A model generated the notes under the pieces. It was not told where the DNA came from. It saw only the letters and a program-made list of their open reading frames with translations, and made no database searches. From Allobosea sp. OK403 (GTDB lineage Bacteria; Pseudomonadota; Alphaproteobacteria; Rhizobiales; Beijerinckiaceae), in contig NZ_FOQV01000012.1 of the NCBI RefSeq assembly GCF_900113835.1, positions 1-64,000 on the forward strand: a stretch of 64,000 nucleotides of DNA. Direction: 5' to 3'. The position numbers and the translations under genes were made by a program. Shown in pieces: positions 8,488 through 17,288 of this stretch (positions within the stretch are counted from its first letter, which is position 1; every line of letters begins with the position of its first letter).

Positions 8488-9329
8488 GCGGTGGAAGCGT
8501 CATGCAAGTCGATGAAAGCGCGGCGGTCGGCACGGGCGCGCCATCCCGGGCGGTTCGCGACTTCGAAGCGGGCCTCGTCCGTCGCAAGGTCATGGTCTAT
8601 GTCTGCCAGGCGGTCTTCGGCATCGTCTTTCTGGCATTCTGGCAATGGGCGTCGGGACGGCTGATCGATCCGTTCTTCGTGTCCTCGCCAAGCGCCGTCT
8701 TCGGCAAGCTCTATACTTGGCTGATGAATGGCGAGCTTTACCGCCATCTCTCGATCACGCTCTATGCGACCGCGATCGGGTTCATCATCGGCTCGACGAT
8801 CGGCTTTGCGATGGGCCTGCTTTTCGGCAAATTCGCCTTCCTGGCCGAGGTTTTGGACCCCTACATCACCGCGCTCTACAGCATTCCAAAGCTGGCACTC
8901 GCGCCGCTCTTCATCATCTGGTTCGGCATCGGCATCGAGTCGAAGATCGCGGTTTCGGCTTCGATCGTGTTCTTCGTCGTGTTCCTGAACACCTTTTCGG
9001 GCGTGCGTGAGGTCAACCCGATCTACATCCACGCCACCCAGATCATGGGTGCATCGCAATGGGGCGTGATGCGCACGGTGATCATCCCCTCGGCCACCGC
9101 CTGGGTCATCACCGGGCTGAAGGTCTCGGTGCCCTATGCGCTGGTCGGCACGGTGATCGGCGAGTTCATGTCGTCCAATCGCGGCATCGGTTTCATCATC
9201 GCCCAGGCGACGGGGCTGTTCGACACCAATTCGGTCTTCGCGGGGATCATCATCCTGGCCGTGGTCGGCGCCATCATCAACAGCATCCTGAAGGCGACCG
9301 AAGGCTGGCTGCTGCGCTGGCGGGCCTGA
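8484..9329 (+). CDS. ABC transporter permease, SsuC/TauC type
   Basis: 281 residues, with about six membrane segments starting near residue 35 (VFGIVFLAFWQWASG). The EAA loop that contacts the ATPase is seen near residues 180-200 (IYIHATQIMGASQWGVMRTV). The start is either the GTG at 8484, which overlaps the previous stop and has AGGGGAAG in front, or the ATG at 8502. It completes the single-permease transporter with 6632 and 7702. Confidence 0.9.
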   Translation: MSGGSVMQVDESAAVGTGAPSRAVRDFEAGLVRRKVMVYVCQAVFGIVFLAFWQWASGRLIDPFFVSSPSAVFGKLYTWLMNGELYRHLSITLYATAIGFIIGSTIGFAMGLLFGKFAFLAEVLDPYITALYSIPKLALAPLFIIWFGIGIESKIAVSASIVFFVVFLNTFSGVREVNPIYIHATQIMGASQWGVMRTVIIPSATAWVITGLKVSVPYALVGTVIGEFMSSNRGIGFIIAQATGLFDTNSVFAGIIILAVVGAIINSILKATEGWLLRWRA

Positions 9330-9362
9330 CGCGCGGGGCTTTGGAAGAGGTATCGAAACGCG

Positions 9363-10085
9363 ATGAGCATGGACGACGATAGCGTTCCCGCCGCCTTGCG
9401 GGAGCGGATCGAGGCGTTGCGCAAGACGCGCGGCTTCCTGCTGCCGCATCACGGCGCCATGGCGGTAGCGGCGCCCGATCTGCAGGATGCCTATTTCCGC
9501 ATGTATGCGGCCCTGACCCAGACGGACCGGCACCTGACGCCCTTCGAGCGCGAAGTCGTCTGGCTCGCTATCCTGATCGCGGCCAAGGAAGCGATCGGCA
9601 CGCATCACGTCGAGTTGTTCTTCAAGGCGGCCGGGACGCAAGCCCAGGCTGAACTGTTGACCCGGCTCTGCGCCTTCGCGCTGGGTGCGGAAGCCTTCGC
9701 CTTCATGGATCGCCACTGGAGCGCGTCGTTTCCGGGCCTGGCCGGCGAGGGCGCCTATCTCGCCGCCTTCGAGGCCCTGCTCGATGAGGCGGTGCTGCCT
9801 CGTGCGCTTTCGCACCTCGCCATCGCGGCCTTGCAGGCGACGCTTGGCAGGCATTGGGGGCTCACGGCCCACATCAAGGCGCTCTACAACCAGCGTGCCT
9901 CGGAGGACCAGTTGGTCGAGGCGCTGAGCCTGATCATGTGGCCCGTCGGCGTGAATCATTTCCTCGACGCCTGCGGCGTTTGGACCGAACTGATGGCCAG
10001 CGGACAGGTCGAGCCGTCCGAGCGCTACCGCGTCTGGGCCTCCACGCCCCGGCAACATGGCCACACAATGCCTAAGAGCGAATAA
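9363..10085 (+). CDS. Carboxymuconolactone decarboxylase/AhpD-like protein, copy 2
   Basis: 240 residues, paralogous to the protein at 2849. It shares RGFLLPHHGAMA (residues 23-34) and EREVVWLAILIAAKEAIGTHH (62-82), with Glu76 and His81/His82 in the core. The CxxC pair of AhpD is again missing. It lies 33 bp after the permease, so it is the last gene of the transport operon. Two related proteins in one cluster could form a hetero-oligomer or act on successive intermediates; neither is shown. GAAACG just before the ATG gives only a weak ribosome site. Confidence 0.68.
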   Translation: MSMDDDSVPAALRERIEALRKTRGFLLPHHGAMAVAAPDLQDAYFRMYAALTQTDRHLTPFEREVVWLAILIAAKEAIGTHHVELFFKAAGTQAQAELLTRLCAFALGAEAFAFMDRHWSASFPGLAGEGAYLAAFEALLDEAVLPRALSHLAIAALQATLGRHWGLTAHIKALYNQRASEDQLVEALSLIMWPVGVNHFLDACGVWTELMASGQVEPSERYRVWASTPRQHGHTMPKSE

Positions 10086-10632
10086 GCAGATTCAGGGTAT
10101 ATTGAGGGGGCACTGCCGGACTGCTTCCGCATCAACCGGCTAGTGAAGCTTCCGTCAGAAGCATATGGCGCGAGCGATCAAAGCTCTTAAAACATGGCTC
10201 GACTAGCCGCTGAGAGCCAATTGTTGAATGGCTGGTTGCGTGCAGTTCGCGAGCTTCCGCTTTTGTGAAGGCCCTTTTCGGACCTTTGCCAGGTCAGGCA
10301 TCCAGTCCGAAATGGGCCGATAGCGCCGCATGAGATTTGCCTGCCTCGCACGAATGACCGCTTGTAAGCGATCATCCAAGGTCGGCTGCGCTTCGCGGGC
10401 ATCGGGCAAGTCGGCTTTCAGGCAAATCCTGGCGCGAGCTGCAAATCATCACGCGTGCTCGCCGATGAGCGGGTAGGACGCGGGGCGCACGGTCATTGCG
10501 GCGGTGCGGCCACTCTCGGCGACACCAGGGGGAGGGGCCGGATACCGAGCGACCTCGTACAAGCGACTCGTATTCCAGCGCTTGGGTCACTAGCTTAGTT
10601 GATGTGAGGTTGCGTAGCGATGAGGTGGTGTC
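10086..10632. other. Intergenic gap with composite repeat
   Basis: There is no convincing gene in these 547 bases. Open frames on the minus strand (10203-10409) run through a repeat related to 19225-19457, so they are probably not proteins. The rest is featureless. Confidence 0.5.
10351..10455 (+). repeat. Composite repeat, copy A
   Basis: About 105 bp related to 19349-19457. The best conserved part is CATCGGGCAAGYCGGCTTTC then GAGCTGCAAATCATCACGCG. The left part (GAATGACCGCTTGTAAGCGA) is a diverged copy of the dispersed half-unit GAATGTCCGCTTTCGGGCGA. Similarity extends weakly to the left (CCAGTCCGAAATGGG here, GCAGTCCCAGATGGG at 19309-19323). Confidence 0.75.
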
Positions 10633-10878
10633 ATGCCCAACGCCGACGCCGTGATGATCTCGTCTTATGAGCAGCGGAAGGCTGCTGTGCTGCGAGCTGC
10701 ACAGCTGATCTCGTCACCGAGGAATTCTGACGGAGAGCGGGAATTCGAGATGCTGACCGAGGCTATCGCGGAGTTCGATATCCGTCAGGAGGCGCTCGAC
10801 TTCATTGAGCTCCCGCCGGCTTTCATGCAGTTCCTGTCCAGTGGGCATCAGGGGCGGGTTTCGAGCAGCCGTCGCTGA
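10633..10878 (+). CDS. Small hypothetical protein
   Basis: 81 residues from an ATG at 10633, acidic, with a helical central part (LTEAIAEFDIRQEALDFIEL, about residues 41-60) and no recognisable domain, signal or membrane segment. The last ten residues (GHQGRVSSSRR) look like read-through of non-coding DNA, so it may be truncated. GATGAGGTGGTGTC before the start offers a weak ribosome site. I do not recognise a family. Confidence 0.4.
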   Translation: MPNADAVMISSYEQRKAAVLRAAQLISSPRNSDGEREFEMLTEAIAEFDIRQEALDFIELPPAFMQFLSSGHQGRVSSSRR

Positions 10879-10982
10879 GATGAAAAAGGCTATTCGGCAG
10901 GCCGTGCGCCTGGAAAGTGGTTCCGCGCGTTTCACCTGCGCCTGCTTTTTGGGTGCTTTCGAATGTCGGCAATTGGCGCATC

Positions 10983-13043
10983 TTACTCCATCCAGCCGAT
11001 CTTCTGGCGCAGGAAACGATATCCGAGGGCAATGAAAGCGGCGCGCTCCCGACTGTCCTTGCCATAGCCATGGCCGCCCGCCACCGGCTCGTAGAGCCAG
11101 GCGTCGTGGCCCAAGTCGCGCAGTTTGGCGAACATCTTTCGGGCGTGGCCAGGATGGACCCGGTCATCCCGCCGCGTCGTCGCGATCAGGATGGGCGGGC
11201 GCGGTTTGCCAGCCGACAGGGCGTGATAGGCCGAGACGTGCTGGAGGAAGGCCCAATCCTCCGGCAGGTCGGGATCGCCGTATTCCGCGATCCAGCTCGC
11301 GCCGGCGAGCAGCTTGCTGTAGCGGCGCATGTCGATCAGGGGGATCGTGCAGAACAGCGCGCCGAAGCGCTCGGGATATCGGGTCAGCATGTTGGCGATC
11401 AGCAGGCCGCCGTTCGAGCCGCCCTCGGCGGCGATCCGCCCGGGCCGGGTGAGGCCTCGCTCGACCAGATCGCCGGCGACTGCGGCGAAATCGTCGTGTG
11501 ACCGCGCTTTGTGTTCGCGGATTCCGGCATGGTGCCAGGGCGAGCCGAACTCGCCGCCGCCGCGGATCTGGGCGAGCACATAGGTGCCGCCGCGTTCCAG
11601 CCAGAGCTTACCGACCGCGCTGTTGTAAGACGGCATCTGCGCATGGCCGAAACCGCCATAGCCATACATCAGCGTCGGTGCGTCGCCCCGCGCGTTCCGG
11701 GGGCCGATCTGAAGATAGGGGATCCGCTCTCTGTCGAGGGCCTGCGCCTCGTGATGGGAGACTTGTAGGCCGGTCGCGTCGAAACTCGCCGAGGCTCGCT
11801 TCAACCGCTCCGGCGGCCGGCCCTCCGCAATGTAGAACAGGCTCGGCGGCGTGACCGGGTCCTGAGCCGAGACGAATACGTCGCCATTCGTTTCCTCGGC
11901 GCGTAGGTCGACGCGCCAGACATCGACCACCCGATGCCGCGGCATGGCTTCGGGATCGGTTCGGAGCCATCCCTTCGCCGTCGGCCGATAGGCCTGGAAT
12001 TTCGGGACGAGCTCGTCGAGGATCGACAGGAACAAGCGGTCTCCCGCCCAGAACATGCCCTTCAGCGTTCGCCGCAGCCCCGGTTTGAATAGCACGACCG
12101 GTTTGAAGGAATTGGCGAGCAGATCCCCGAACTGCCCGGCCAGAACCGTATCCGCTGGATAGTTGTGCCCGGCGACGGACCATTCCGTGCGTGGCTTGAT
12201 CACGACATGGTCGTTGCGCACGAGCCACCAGCAATCCTTCGGGATCGGAATGGGGCGCTGCGGCCCCTCGGCATCGCCAAGATGTGCCTCTGCCTCGAAG
12301 AAGGCGCGCTGGTCACCATAGATCACGCGCGTGGGCGACGCCGTGCGGTCGATCCAGGCGAAGGCGAGCATATGGTTCTCTGGAACGGTGAAGACAGTCT
12401 TCGCCTGAGCGATGTCCTGCCCCCTCTGCCAGAGCCTGATCGCGCGGGCATAGCCGGAGCTCGTCGACTGCCCCTCGCCGAGGGCCGAGGCGACGAGCAA
12501 GCTGTCCTTGTCGAGCCAGGAGGCACTCTGCTTCGCTTCGGGCAGGTGAAAGCCGCCTTCGACAAAGGCTTTTTCCGCAGTGTCGAATTCCCGTAGAACG
12601 CAGGCGTCGGAGCCACCGCGCGACAGACCTATCAGGACACGCATCGACGTTCCCGGAGCCGCGGCAGCGTGCTGCCAAACCCAATCCTCACTCTCAGAAG
12701 CCGCCAGCGCATCGAGATCGAGCAGGAGCTCCCAATCCGGCCGAGCCGAACGATAGGAGTTCAACGTCGTGCGCCGCCATAGCCCGCGTGGATGGTCGCG
12801 ATCCTGCCAGAGATTGTAGAGAAGCCCGCCGCGCCTGTTTGCCAGTGGCAATCGATCGTCGCGATCGAAAATGGCAGCGAGCGCATCCCGGTCCTGCTCG
12901 AAGACCCGATCGCCGAAATCCGCCAGCGTCCGCTGGGTTTCACGATCGGCGAAGGCGGTTGCGCGCGGATCCTCGACGCCTTCGAGCCAAAGGCGTGGAT
13001 CGTCGTCAGGATTATTGAGAGTGGGGCGCTCGTCCAAGGTCAA
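10983..13043 (-). CDS. Prolyl oligopeptidase family serine peptidase (S9A-like)
   Basis: 686 residues, typical of S9 peptidases: an N-terminal beta-propeller (about 1-400) and a C-terminal alpha/beta hydrolase domain. The nucleophile is Ser543 in EGGSNGG, the acid Asp626 or Asp627 in TRRDDRVHP, and the base His658 in AGGHGYG, so the triad is complete. No signal peptide is seen, so it is probably cytoplasmic and cleaves short peptides after proline or a related residue. DPRLWLEGVEDPRA near the N-terminus is a family hallmark. It is monocistronic, between two repeat-rich gaps. Confidence 0.92.
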   Translation of the reverse strand: MTLDERPTLNNPDDDPRLWLEGVEDPRATAFADRETQRTLADFGDRVFEQDRDALAAIFDRDDRLPLANRRGGLLYNLWQDRDHPRGLWRRTTLNSYRSARPDWELLLDLDALAASESEDWVWQHAAAAPGTSMRVLIGLSRGGSDACVLREFDTAEKAFVEGGFHLPEAKQSASWLDKDSLLVASALGEGQSTSSGYARAIRLWQRGQDIAQAKTVFTVPENHMLAFAWIDRTASPTRVIYGDQRAFFEAEAHLGDAEGPQRPIPIPKDCWWLVRNDHVVIKPRTEWSVAGHNYPADTVLAGQFGDLLANSFKPVVLFKPGLRRTLKGMFWAGDRLFLSILDELVPKFQAYRPTAKGWLRTDPEAMPRHRVVDVWRVDLRAEETNGDVFVSAQDPVTPPSLFYIAEGRPPERLKRASASFDATGLQVSHHEAQALDRERIPYLQIGPRNARGDAPTLMYGYGGFGHAQMPSYNSAVGKLWLERGGTYVLAQIRGGGEFGSPWHHAGIREHKARSHDDFAAVAGDLVERGLTRPGRIAAEGGSNGGLLIANMLTRYPERFGALFCTIPLIDMRRYSKLLAGASWIAEYGDPDLPEDWAFLQHVSAYHALSAGKPRPPILIATTRRDDRVHPGHARKMFAKLRDLGHDAWLYEPVAGGHGYGKDSRERAAFIALGYRFLRQKIGWME

Positions 13044-13165
13044 CCCTCCAGCAGAGGCCGGACGATAGCAGAGCTAGCCACTCGCGAGAGCTGTTGATTC
13101 TGGACATCGCGTTTTCCAGTTGAGTTACGGTTTGGGTCGGCTTCGGTGATGCCGCGGTCGCGCTT

Positions 13166-13210
13166 GTGAGTTCCGCTTTCGGGCGAGAAGCCAACGTCCG
13201 CTTATGGCGC
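13166..13210 (+). repeat. Dispersed 45-bp repeat copy
   Basis: Two half-units: TTCCGCTTTCGGGCGA and CAACGTCCGCTTATGGCGC, about 24 bp apart. Confidence 0.75.
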
Positions 13211-13213
13211 ATC

Positions 13214-13333
13214 GAGGCCCTGCCCTACAGGGTCGGCGAATTCCTCGAACTCTCCGGACTTCAAGGGCGGCTGGCTAAGGCGAATGAGGAGTATCGCGCC
13301 CTTGTCGTGGAAAGCTATCGGTTGCGGCAATGA
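13214..13333 (+). pseudogene. Possible 3' remnant of an unknown gene
   Basis: Immediately after the repeat copy a frame reads EALPYRVGEFLELSGLQGRL then AKANEEYRALVVESYRLRQ and a stop. This looks like a genuine helical protein C-terminus, but no start precedes it because the repeat occupies that position. It overlaps the 3' end of the acylphosphatase gene on the other strand. I do not recognise the parent protein. Confidence 0.3.
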
Positions 13334-13598
13334 AGAAGGTCTGGCCGCCGCCATCCAACCGCGGCGGTGCTGCTTCTAGGCGACGAACATCCTCGACATC
13401 TGCGCCGCGAGGGCCTTGCCGCGCCTCAAGAACTAATCGCTCGACACTTTCGGCTGGACCGGAAAGCGCTGCTTCCACGGTGCCGTCTACGCAGTTGCGC
13501 ACCCAACCGCTTATGCCAGCTGTGAGGGCGCGGCCGCGGAACCATTGCCGGTAGCCAACTCCCTGAACCCGTCCGGAAATGCTGATGTGCAGCTCCAT
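13275..13598 (-). CDS. acyP: Acylphosphatase
   Basis: 107 residues from the ATG at 13598. The signature GRVQGVGYR (residues 9-17) contains the phosphate-binding Arg17, and Asn35 (WVRN) is the second catalytic residue; both are conserved. It hydrolyses acyl phosphates in the cytoplasm. The family is usually about 90 residues; the final strand FFI is near residue 88 and the last 17 residues (to HSP) are an odd tail that reads over the remnant at 13214-13333. The longer in-frame start at 13811 runs over a dispersed repeat and is rejected. Confidence 0.88.
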   Translation of the reverse strand: MELHISISGRVQGVGYRQWFRGRALTAGISGWVRNCVDGTVEAALSGPAESVERLVLEARQGPRGADVEDVRRLEAAPPRLDGGGQTFFIAATDSFPRQGRDTPHSP

Positions 13599-13679
13599 TC
13601 GATCCCGCGCTTTTCCGTCAAGAAATCGCTCCACGAATTCTAACACCGCGTCTTGACCACTCTCAAGGCGCGCTCGTTT

Positions 13680-13723
13680 GAATGTCCGCTTCAGGCTGGC
13701 GCGCCAATGTCCGCTCCTGGTGC
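13680..13723 (+). repeat. Dispersed 45-bp repeat copy
   Basis: Half-units GAATGTCCGCTTCAGG and CAATGTCCGCTCCTGGTGC; one of the best-preserved copies. Confidence 0.8.
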
Positions 13724-13899
13724 TCTGCTGCCGCTGCTCGCGAGCAAGCTCGCGTTCCCTCGCCAGCTGCCAGCGACGATCGAGGGTCTGGCGCATCTCG
13801 ATGACACGCATTCCAGCGGGCTGCCTTCGACCTTCGGTGTGCGAAGCTTGGCGATGACGGGGCCGGTCCGCGCGTCATTTTTGCGCGGCTTGCGACCGG

Positions 13900-14547
13900 C
13901 TACCGGGTCGCTGAGTGACGCGTTGGGCGCTCAGTCCAGGCGATAGCTGCCTCGGCCATGGTCCTGAGATGGTCAGCGGTCGAAAAGCCGGAAATCCGCT
14001 TGCGCGGCTTCAGATCGTGATCGCCATCCTCGAGCCATAGGACGTCGATGAGCGGCGAAAGCCTATAGGTCGATACCTCCTCCCGGGTGCCGAACTCATC
14101 GCGCGTTCCCTGCACGATGAGAGTCGGCGTCTTCAGATCGGCCAGGTGCCCGGTTCGCAACTGCTCCGGCTTGCCAGGCGGATGGAAGGGATAGCCGAGG
14201 CAAAGAAGGCCGCGGATCCGGCCCTTCTGGAACAGCGCATCAGCCACCATGCTCGCGACGCGGCCACCCATCGATTTGCCACCGATGACGAGCGCCCCCT
14301 TGGCGCCGAGCGCGTCGACAGCGGCGATATACTGCGGATTCAGCTTTTCAGCTCGTGGCGGTGGCCTGCGACCATCTCCGGCCCGCCGTGCCGCCATATA
14401 ATCGAACTCGAAGCGGGCAACGCGAAAGCCCGCTTCGGCCAGCGCCTTTGCGGTCGCCGTCATCGATGGCGTGTCCATCGGAGCTCCGGCCCCATGCGCC
14501 AGGAGGATCGTCACAGCCGCCTGGTCGGGACCGTCGAAAAGAAACAT
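13900..14547 (-). CDS. Alpha/beta hydrolase, KANL3/Tex30-like
   Basis: 215 residues. The HGAGAPMD oxyanion-side motif is at residues 18-25, the nucleophile Ser92 in GGKSMGG (89-95), the acid Asp150 in QGTRDEFG and the base His177 in EDGDHDLKPRK, so the triad is complete. Proteins of this group are small cytoplasmic hydrolases with no settled substrate. It is followed by repeat-rich DNA upstream and runs alone. Confidence 0.82.
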   Translation of the reverse strand: MFLFDGPDQAAVTILLAHGAGAPMDTPSMTATAKALAEAGFRVARFEFDYMAARRAGDGRRPPPRAEKLNPQYIAAVDALGAKGALVIGGKSMGGRVASMVADALFQKGRIRGLLCLGYPFHPPGKPEQLRTGHLADLKTPTLIVQGTRDEFGTREEVSTYRLSPLIDVLWLEDGDHDLKPRKRISGFSTADHLRTMAEAAIAWTERPTRHSATR

Positions 14548-14569
14548 CGCGCTGTCCTGCCTCGACGAG

Positions 14570-14650
14570 CTAGAGCGTTTTCGCGGAGAAAACGCGTTAA
14601 AACAAGGAGCTAGAGCATTTCCGCGATTCGCAGAAATGCGGAAATGCTCC
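14570..14650. repeat. RIME-like palindromic extragenic element
   Basis: Two perfect hairpins: GCGTTTTC (14575-14582) with GAAAACGC (14588-14595), and GAGCATTTCCGC (14613-14624) with GCGGAAATGCTC (14638-14649). Between them is AACAAGGAGCTAGAGC, also found inverted at 44620-44640. Confidence 0.8.
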
Positions 14651-14775
14651 AGGCGGCCCGGTTCCGGGCGCCGTCAGAGCGCCAGCCTAGCCAGCAGGCC
14701 TTCCGCGTCGAAGGCTGCCCAACCGAGCAATGGCCGCCGCCGCCCGCCAGCGACTTTGGTCAGCCGCTAGAGGAG

Positions 14776-14822
14776 GATGCGAAAAAGTGGGAACCGGTTT
14801 TTCGCAATCGATCCTGCTCTAA
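14776..14822. repeat. RIME-like element fragment
   Basis: Reads GATGCGAAAAAGTGGGAACC then GGTTTTTCGCAATCGATCC and GCTCTAA. This is the rhizobial-type extragenic repeat with an internal GCGAAAAA/TTTTTCGC palindrome. Confidence 0.65.
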
Positions 14823-14845
14823 TTCATTGATGAGAGACGGATTCA

Positions 14846-14884
14846 GATTTCAGACGGGATCACGAAGTGACGCCGTCTGAAATC
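14846..14884. repeat. Perfect 12-bp inverted repeat
   Basis: GATTTCAGACGG at 14846-14857 pairs with CCGTCTGAAATC at 14873-14884 across a 15-base loop. It has no T-run, so it is more likely part of the extragenic repeat than a terminator. Confidence 0.75.
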
Positions 14885-14921
14885 ATCCGGCTCTAGCGCA
14901 GGCAGTCTTGCTGCCCTGCTC

Positions 14922-15584
14922 TCAATCGAGACTGAGCCTGGTGCGCTGCTGGCCATTCTCATCGAAATTCTCGGGCGCCAACCACGCTTCGTAGCCGGCC
15001 TTGAGACGTGGCCAGTCGATGTCGATCATCGCGAACCACGCGGTGTCACGGTTCTTGCCCTTCTGCACCATATGCTGCCGGAAGACACCCTCGGCCGTGA
15101 AGCCGAAGCGCTGGGCCGCGCGCTTCGAAGGCTCATTGTGATTGTTGCACTTCCATTCGAACCGCCGATATCCCAGCGTCTCGAAGGCATAGCGCGCGAA
15201 AAGATGGAGCGCCTCCGTCGCGACGCGGCTGCGGGCGATCGCCGGCCCCCACAAGATATTGCCGATCTCGATGACGCCGTTCACGGCATCGATCCGCATC
15301 AATGCCTGCCGCCCCTCTGCCCGTCCCGTCTTTTTGTCGATGACCGCAAAGAACAGCGGATCGGTTGAGGTCGAGGCCTTTTCGAGCCAGGCGCCGAAGG
15401 AGGCCATGTCCACGGGTGTCTCCTCGAACAGGTAGCGGAAACGGTCGTCGGCACCCGGCTCGCGGGCGGAGGCGAGCAGGTCGTCGCCATGCGTGGCGGG
15501 ATTGAGCGGTTCGAGCCGCGCATAGCGCCCTTCCAGCACAATCCTCTGGGGGCGGGGAACGCCCTTCCAATCCGACAGATCCAT
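14922..15584 (-). CDS. GNAT-family N-acetyltransferase, RimJ/RimL-like
   Basis: 220 residues from the ATG at 15584, chosen because AGGACGTCACC precedes it well; an upstream ATG at 15617 lacks this. The GNAT core is visible: the acceptor region ALMRIDAVNGVIEIGNILWG (about 102-121), the acetyl-CoA loop ARSRVATEALHLFARYAF (about 125-142) and the C-terminal KSN-like segment CNNHNEPSKRAAQRFGF. It probably acetylates an amino terminus or a small amine. It is divergent from the MocR gene, a frequent arrangement in which MocR controls both. Confidence 0.85.
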   Translation of the reverse strand: MDLSDWKGVPRPQRIVLEGRYARLEPLNPATHGDDLLASAREPGADDRFRYLFEETPVDMASFGAWLEKASTSTDPLFFAVIDKKTGRAEGRQALMRIDAVNGVIEIGNILWGPAIARSRVATEALHLFARYAFETLGYRRFEWKCNNHNEPSKRAAQRFGFTAEGVFRQHMVQKGKNRDTAWFAMIDIDWPRLKAGYEAWLAPENFDENGQQRTRLSLD

Positions 15585-15644
15585 GGTGACGTCCTGATTT
15601 CGCGAGTGGGTTTGCAAATGCGGCGAAAGCGCATCGAGCTACCA

Positions 15645-15673
15645 TTGGCCGGTGGCATGGTATGGCGTACACT
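15645..15673 (+). promoter_or_regulatory. Candidate promoter of the MocR gene
   Basis: TTGGCC (15645-15650) and TACACT (15668-15673) are separated by 17 bases and lie 42 bp before the GTG start. TGGCATGG and GCCACT flank the -10 and could be MocR contact sites for both divergent genes. Confidence 0.35.
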
Positions 15674-15715
15674 GCCACTTCTCTCATTCTTGTCAGACCA
15701 CTTTGGGATTGAACG

Positions 15716-17140
15716 GTGTCGGCAAACGCCCTGGCCTGGCAGGCCCTGGACAAAGCGGCGGGCGACCTCGAAGGGCAGCTCTATCGCAGGATCCGGGAAC
15801 GCATCCTCGACAGCACCATGCGGGCGGGGCAGGGCCTGCCGTCCTCGCGCACTCTGGCCCGCACGCTTGGCGTCGCCCGCTCGACCGTGGTTCAAGCCTA
15901 TGAGCGCCTGAAGGCGGACGGCTATCTCGTGGCGCAGACGGGCTCGGCAACGCGTGTCGCCGAGGTCGGGACGGCACCACTCCCGCACGCGCTACAGCCG
16001 GCGCCGAGCCTGTCCGAGACAGCCAACGAGCCTGCGCTTTCCAGGCTTTTCGAGCCCGGCGTTCCCGACCTGGCCGATTTCCCGCATGCGAGCTGGGCGC
16101 GCTATCTCGGGGCACGCGCGCGCTCACTGAGAATTCACGACCTCGGATATGGCGATGCGAACGGCGTCCGGGAACTGCAGAAGGCTATCCTCGAGCACGT
16201 CGCCCATACGCGGGGCGTCGTTGCGCGGCCTGAGCAGGTCATGATCGTGCCCTCGACCCGCGCCGCCATTGACCTGTTGGCCTGCATTCTGCTGCGGCCC
16301 GGAGAGGCGAACGGCAGCGTGGCCTGGATGGAGGAGCCGGGTTATCCCACGGCACAGGCGCTGCTGCGCAGTGCCGGGGCAGAGATGGTGCCAGTCCCTT
16401 GCGACGATGCCGGGATCGACGTCGCCAGGGCGCTCGGGCCGCCGCCACGGCTGATCTATGTGACGCCTTCGCATCAATATCCGACGGGCGTGACGATGAG
16501 CCTGCAGAGACGCCTCGCCCTGCTGGAGGTCGCGCAAGCAAGCAGCGCTATCGTGATCGAGGACGATTACGATAGCGAGTTCCAGTATGGCTCGCGACCG
16601 ATCGCAGCGCTGCAGGGTATCGATCGCAACGGCATCGTGGTCTATCTAGGCACCTTCTCGAAGATTTTGGCTCCTGGAGTGCGGGTTGCCTATGCGATCG
16701 TCCCGCCGCGGTTGCTGCGGGAGGTTTCAGCCGCCTTGCAGCTTCGAGGCGCCGTCGTGCCGATCCATGTCCAGGCGGCACTGGCGGACTTCATTCGCGA
16801 CGGCCGCCTGCGTAGCCATATTCGCAAGATGAAAGCCCTTTACGCCGTTCGCATGGCGGCGAGCGTCGCGGCCCTTCGGCACCATTGCGGCGATGCCTTG
16901 CATATCAGCGACGGATCCGGCGGGCTCCAATTGGCGGCGTGGTTCCGCGACCCGGATGTCGACGATCAGGCTCTTGCACAGATTTTGAAGGCAAATGGGT
17001 TCGCGATGCAGCCGATGTCGCGCTTCCATCTGGGGCCGGCGCGGCCGGGGCTGGTTTTCGGCATATCGCGCGTCGCGCCGGCAACCGTGCAGGCCGATGT
17101 AGCGCGACTGGCCGAGATGATGAAATCGAGCTGCGCGTAA
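15716..17140 (+). CDS. MocR/PdxR-family regulator (GntR HTH fused to aminotransferase fold)
   Basis: 474 residues with a GTG start at 15716. The GntR winged helix covers about 15-80 (LPSSRTLARTLGVARSTVVQ). A fold-type-I aminotransferase domain follows (about 110-470), with the PLP lysine at Lys316 in GTFSKILAPG and the PLP-contact Asp-Tyr in EDDYDSEFQYG. Such proteins sense PLP or an amino compound rather than act as enzymes. It probably controls itself and the divergent acetyltransferase. The C-terminus GLVFGISR is typical. Confidence 0.92.
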   Translation: MSANALAWQALDKAAGDLEGQLYRRIRERILDSTMRAGQGLPSSRTLARTLGVARSTVVQAYERLKADGYLVAQTGSATRVAEVGTAPLPHALQPAPSLSETANEPALSRLFEPGVPDLADFPHASWARYLGARARSLRIHDLGYGDANGVRELQKAILEHVAHTRGVVARPEQVMIVPSTRAAIDLLACILLRPGEANGSVAWMEEPGYPTAQALLRSAGAEMVPVPCDDAGIDVARALGPPPRLIYVTPSHQYPTGVTMSLQRRLALLEVAQASSAIVIEDDYDSEFQYGSRPIAALQGIDRNGIVVYLGTFSKILAPGVRVAYAIVPPRLLREVSAALQLRGAVVPIHVQAALADFIRDGRLRSHIRKMKALYAVRMAASVAALRHHCGDALHISDGSGGLQLAAWFRDPDVDDQALAQILKANGFAMQPMSRFHLGPARPGLVFGISRVAPATVQADVARLAEMMKSSCA

Positions 17141-17205
17141 AGTACAGCGCTGTCGTGGCGGCGAGGAGCAATCGCTCTCGTAAACGGCAGCTGCGTGCAG
17201 CATGC

Positions 17206-17248
17206 ACATGTCCGCTTCGCGGCAATCGCCCAGCTTTCGCTGTTGGCG
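17206..17248 (+). repeat. Dispersed 45-bp repeat copy
   Basis: ACATGTCCGCTTCGCGGCAA then CCCAGCTTTCGCTGTTGGCG; the second half-unit is diverged. Confidence 0.6.
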
Positions 17249-17288
17249 TAGGGCCGACTGCCGCCGAAGCGCGCGTCCAAGGGCCGAG

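Larger units (their letters stand above)
14548..14921. other. Intergenic gap filled with palindromic repeats
   Basis: 374 bases with three repeat blocks (14570-14650, 14776-14822, 14846-14884). Between them, on the minus strand at about 14681-14765, a short frame ends in GWAAFDAEGLLARLAL and a stop. It could be the tail of a lost gene, but this is weak. Confidence 0.5.

Noticed and set aside
10203..10409. Small minus-strand frames starting MPDARE
   Set aside because: A related frame appears at the other composite repeat (19210-19410), so it is a by-product of repeated non-coding DNA.
14873..14884. Possible rho-independent terminator
   Set aside because: The 14846-14884 hairpin has no T-run and a 15-base loop, and belongs to a block of extragenic repeats.
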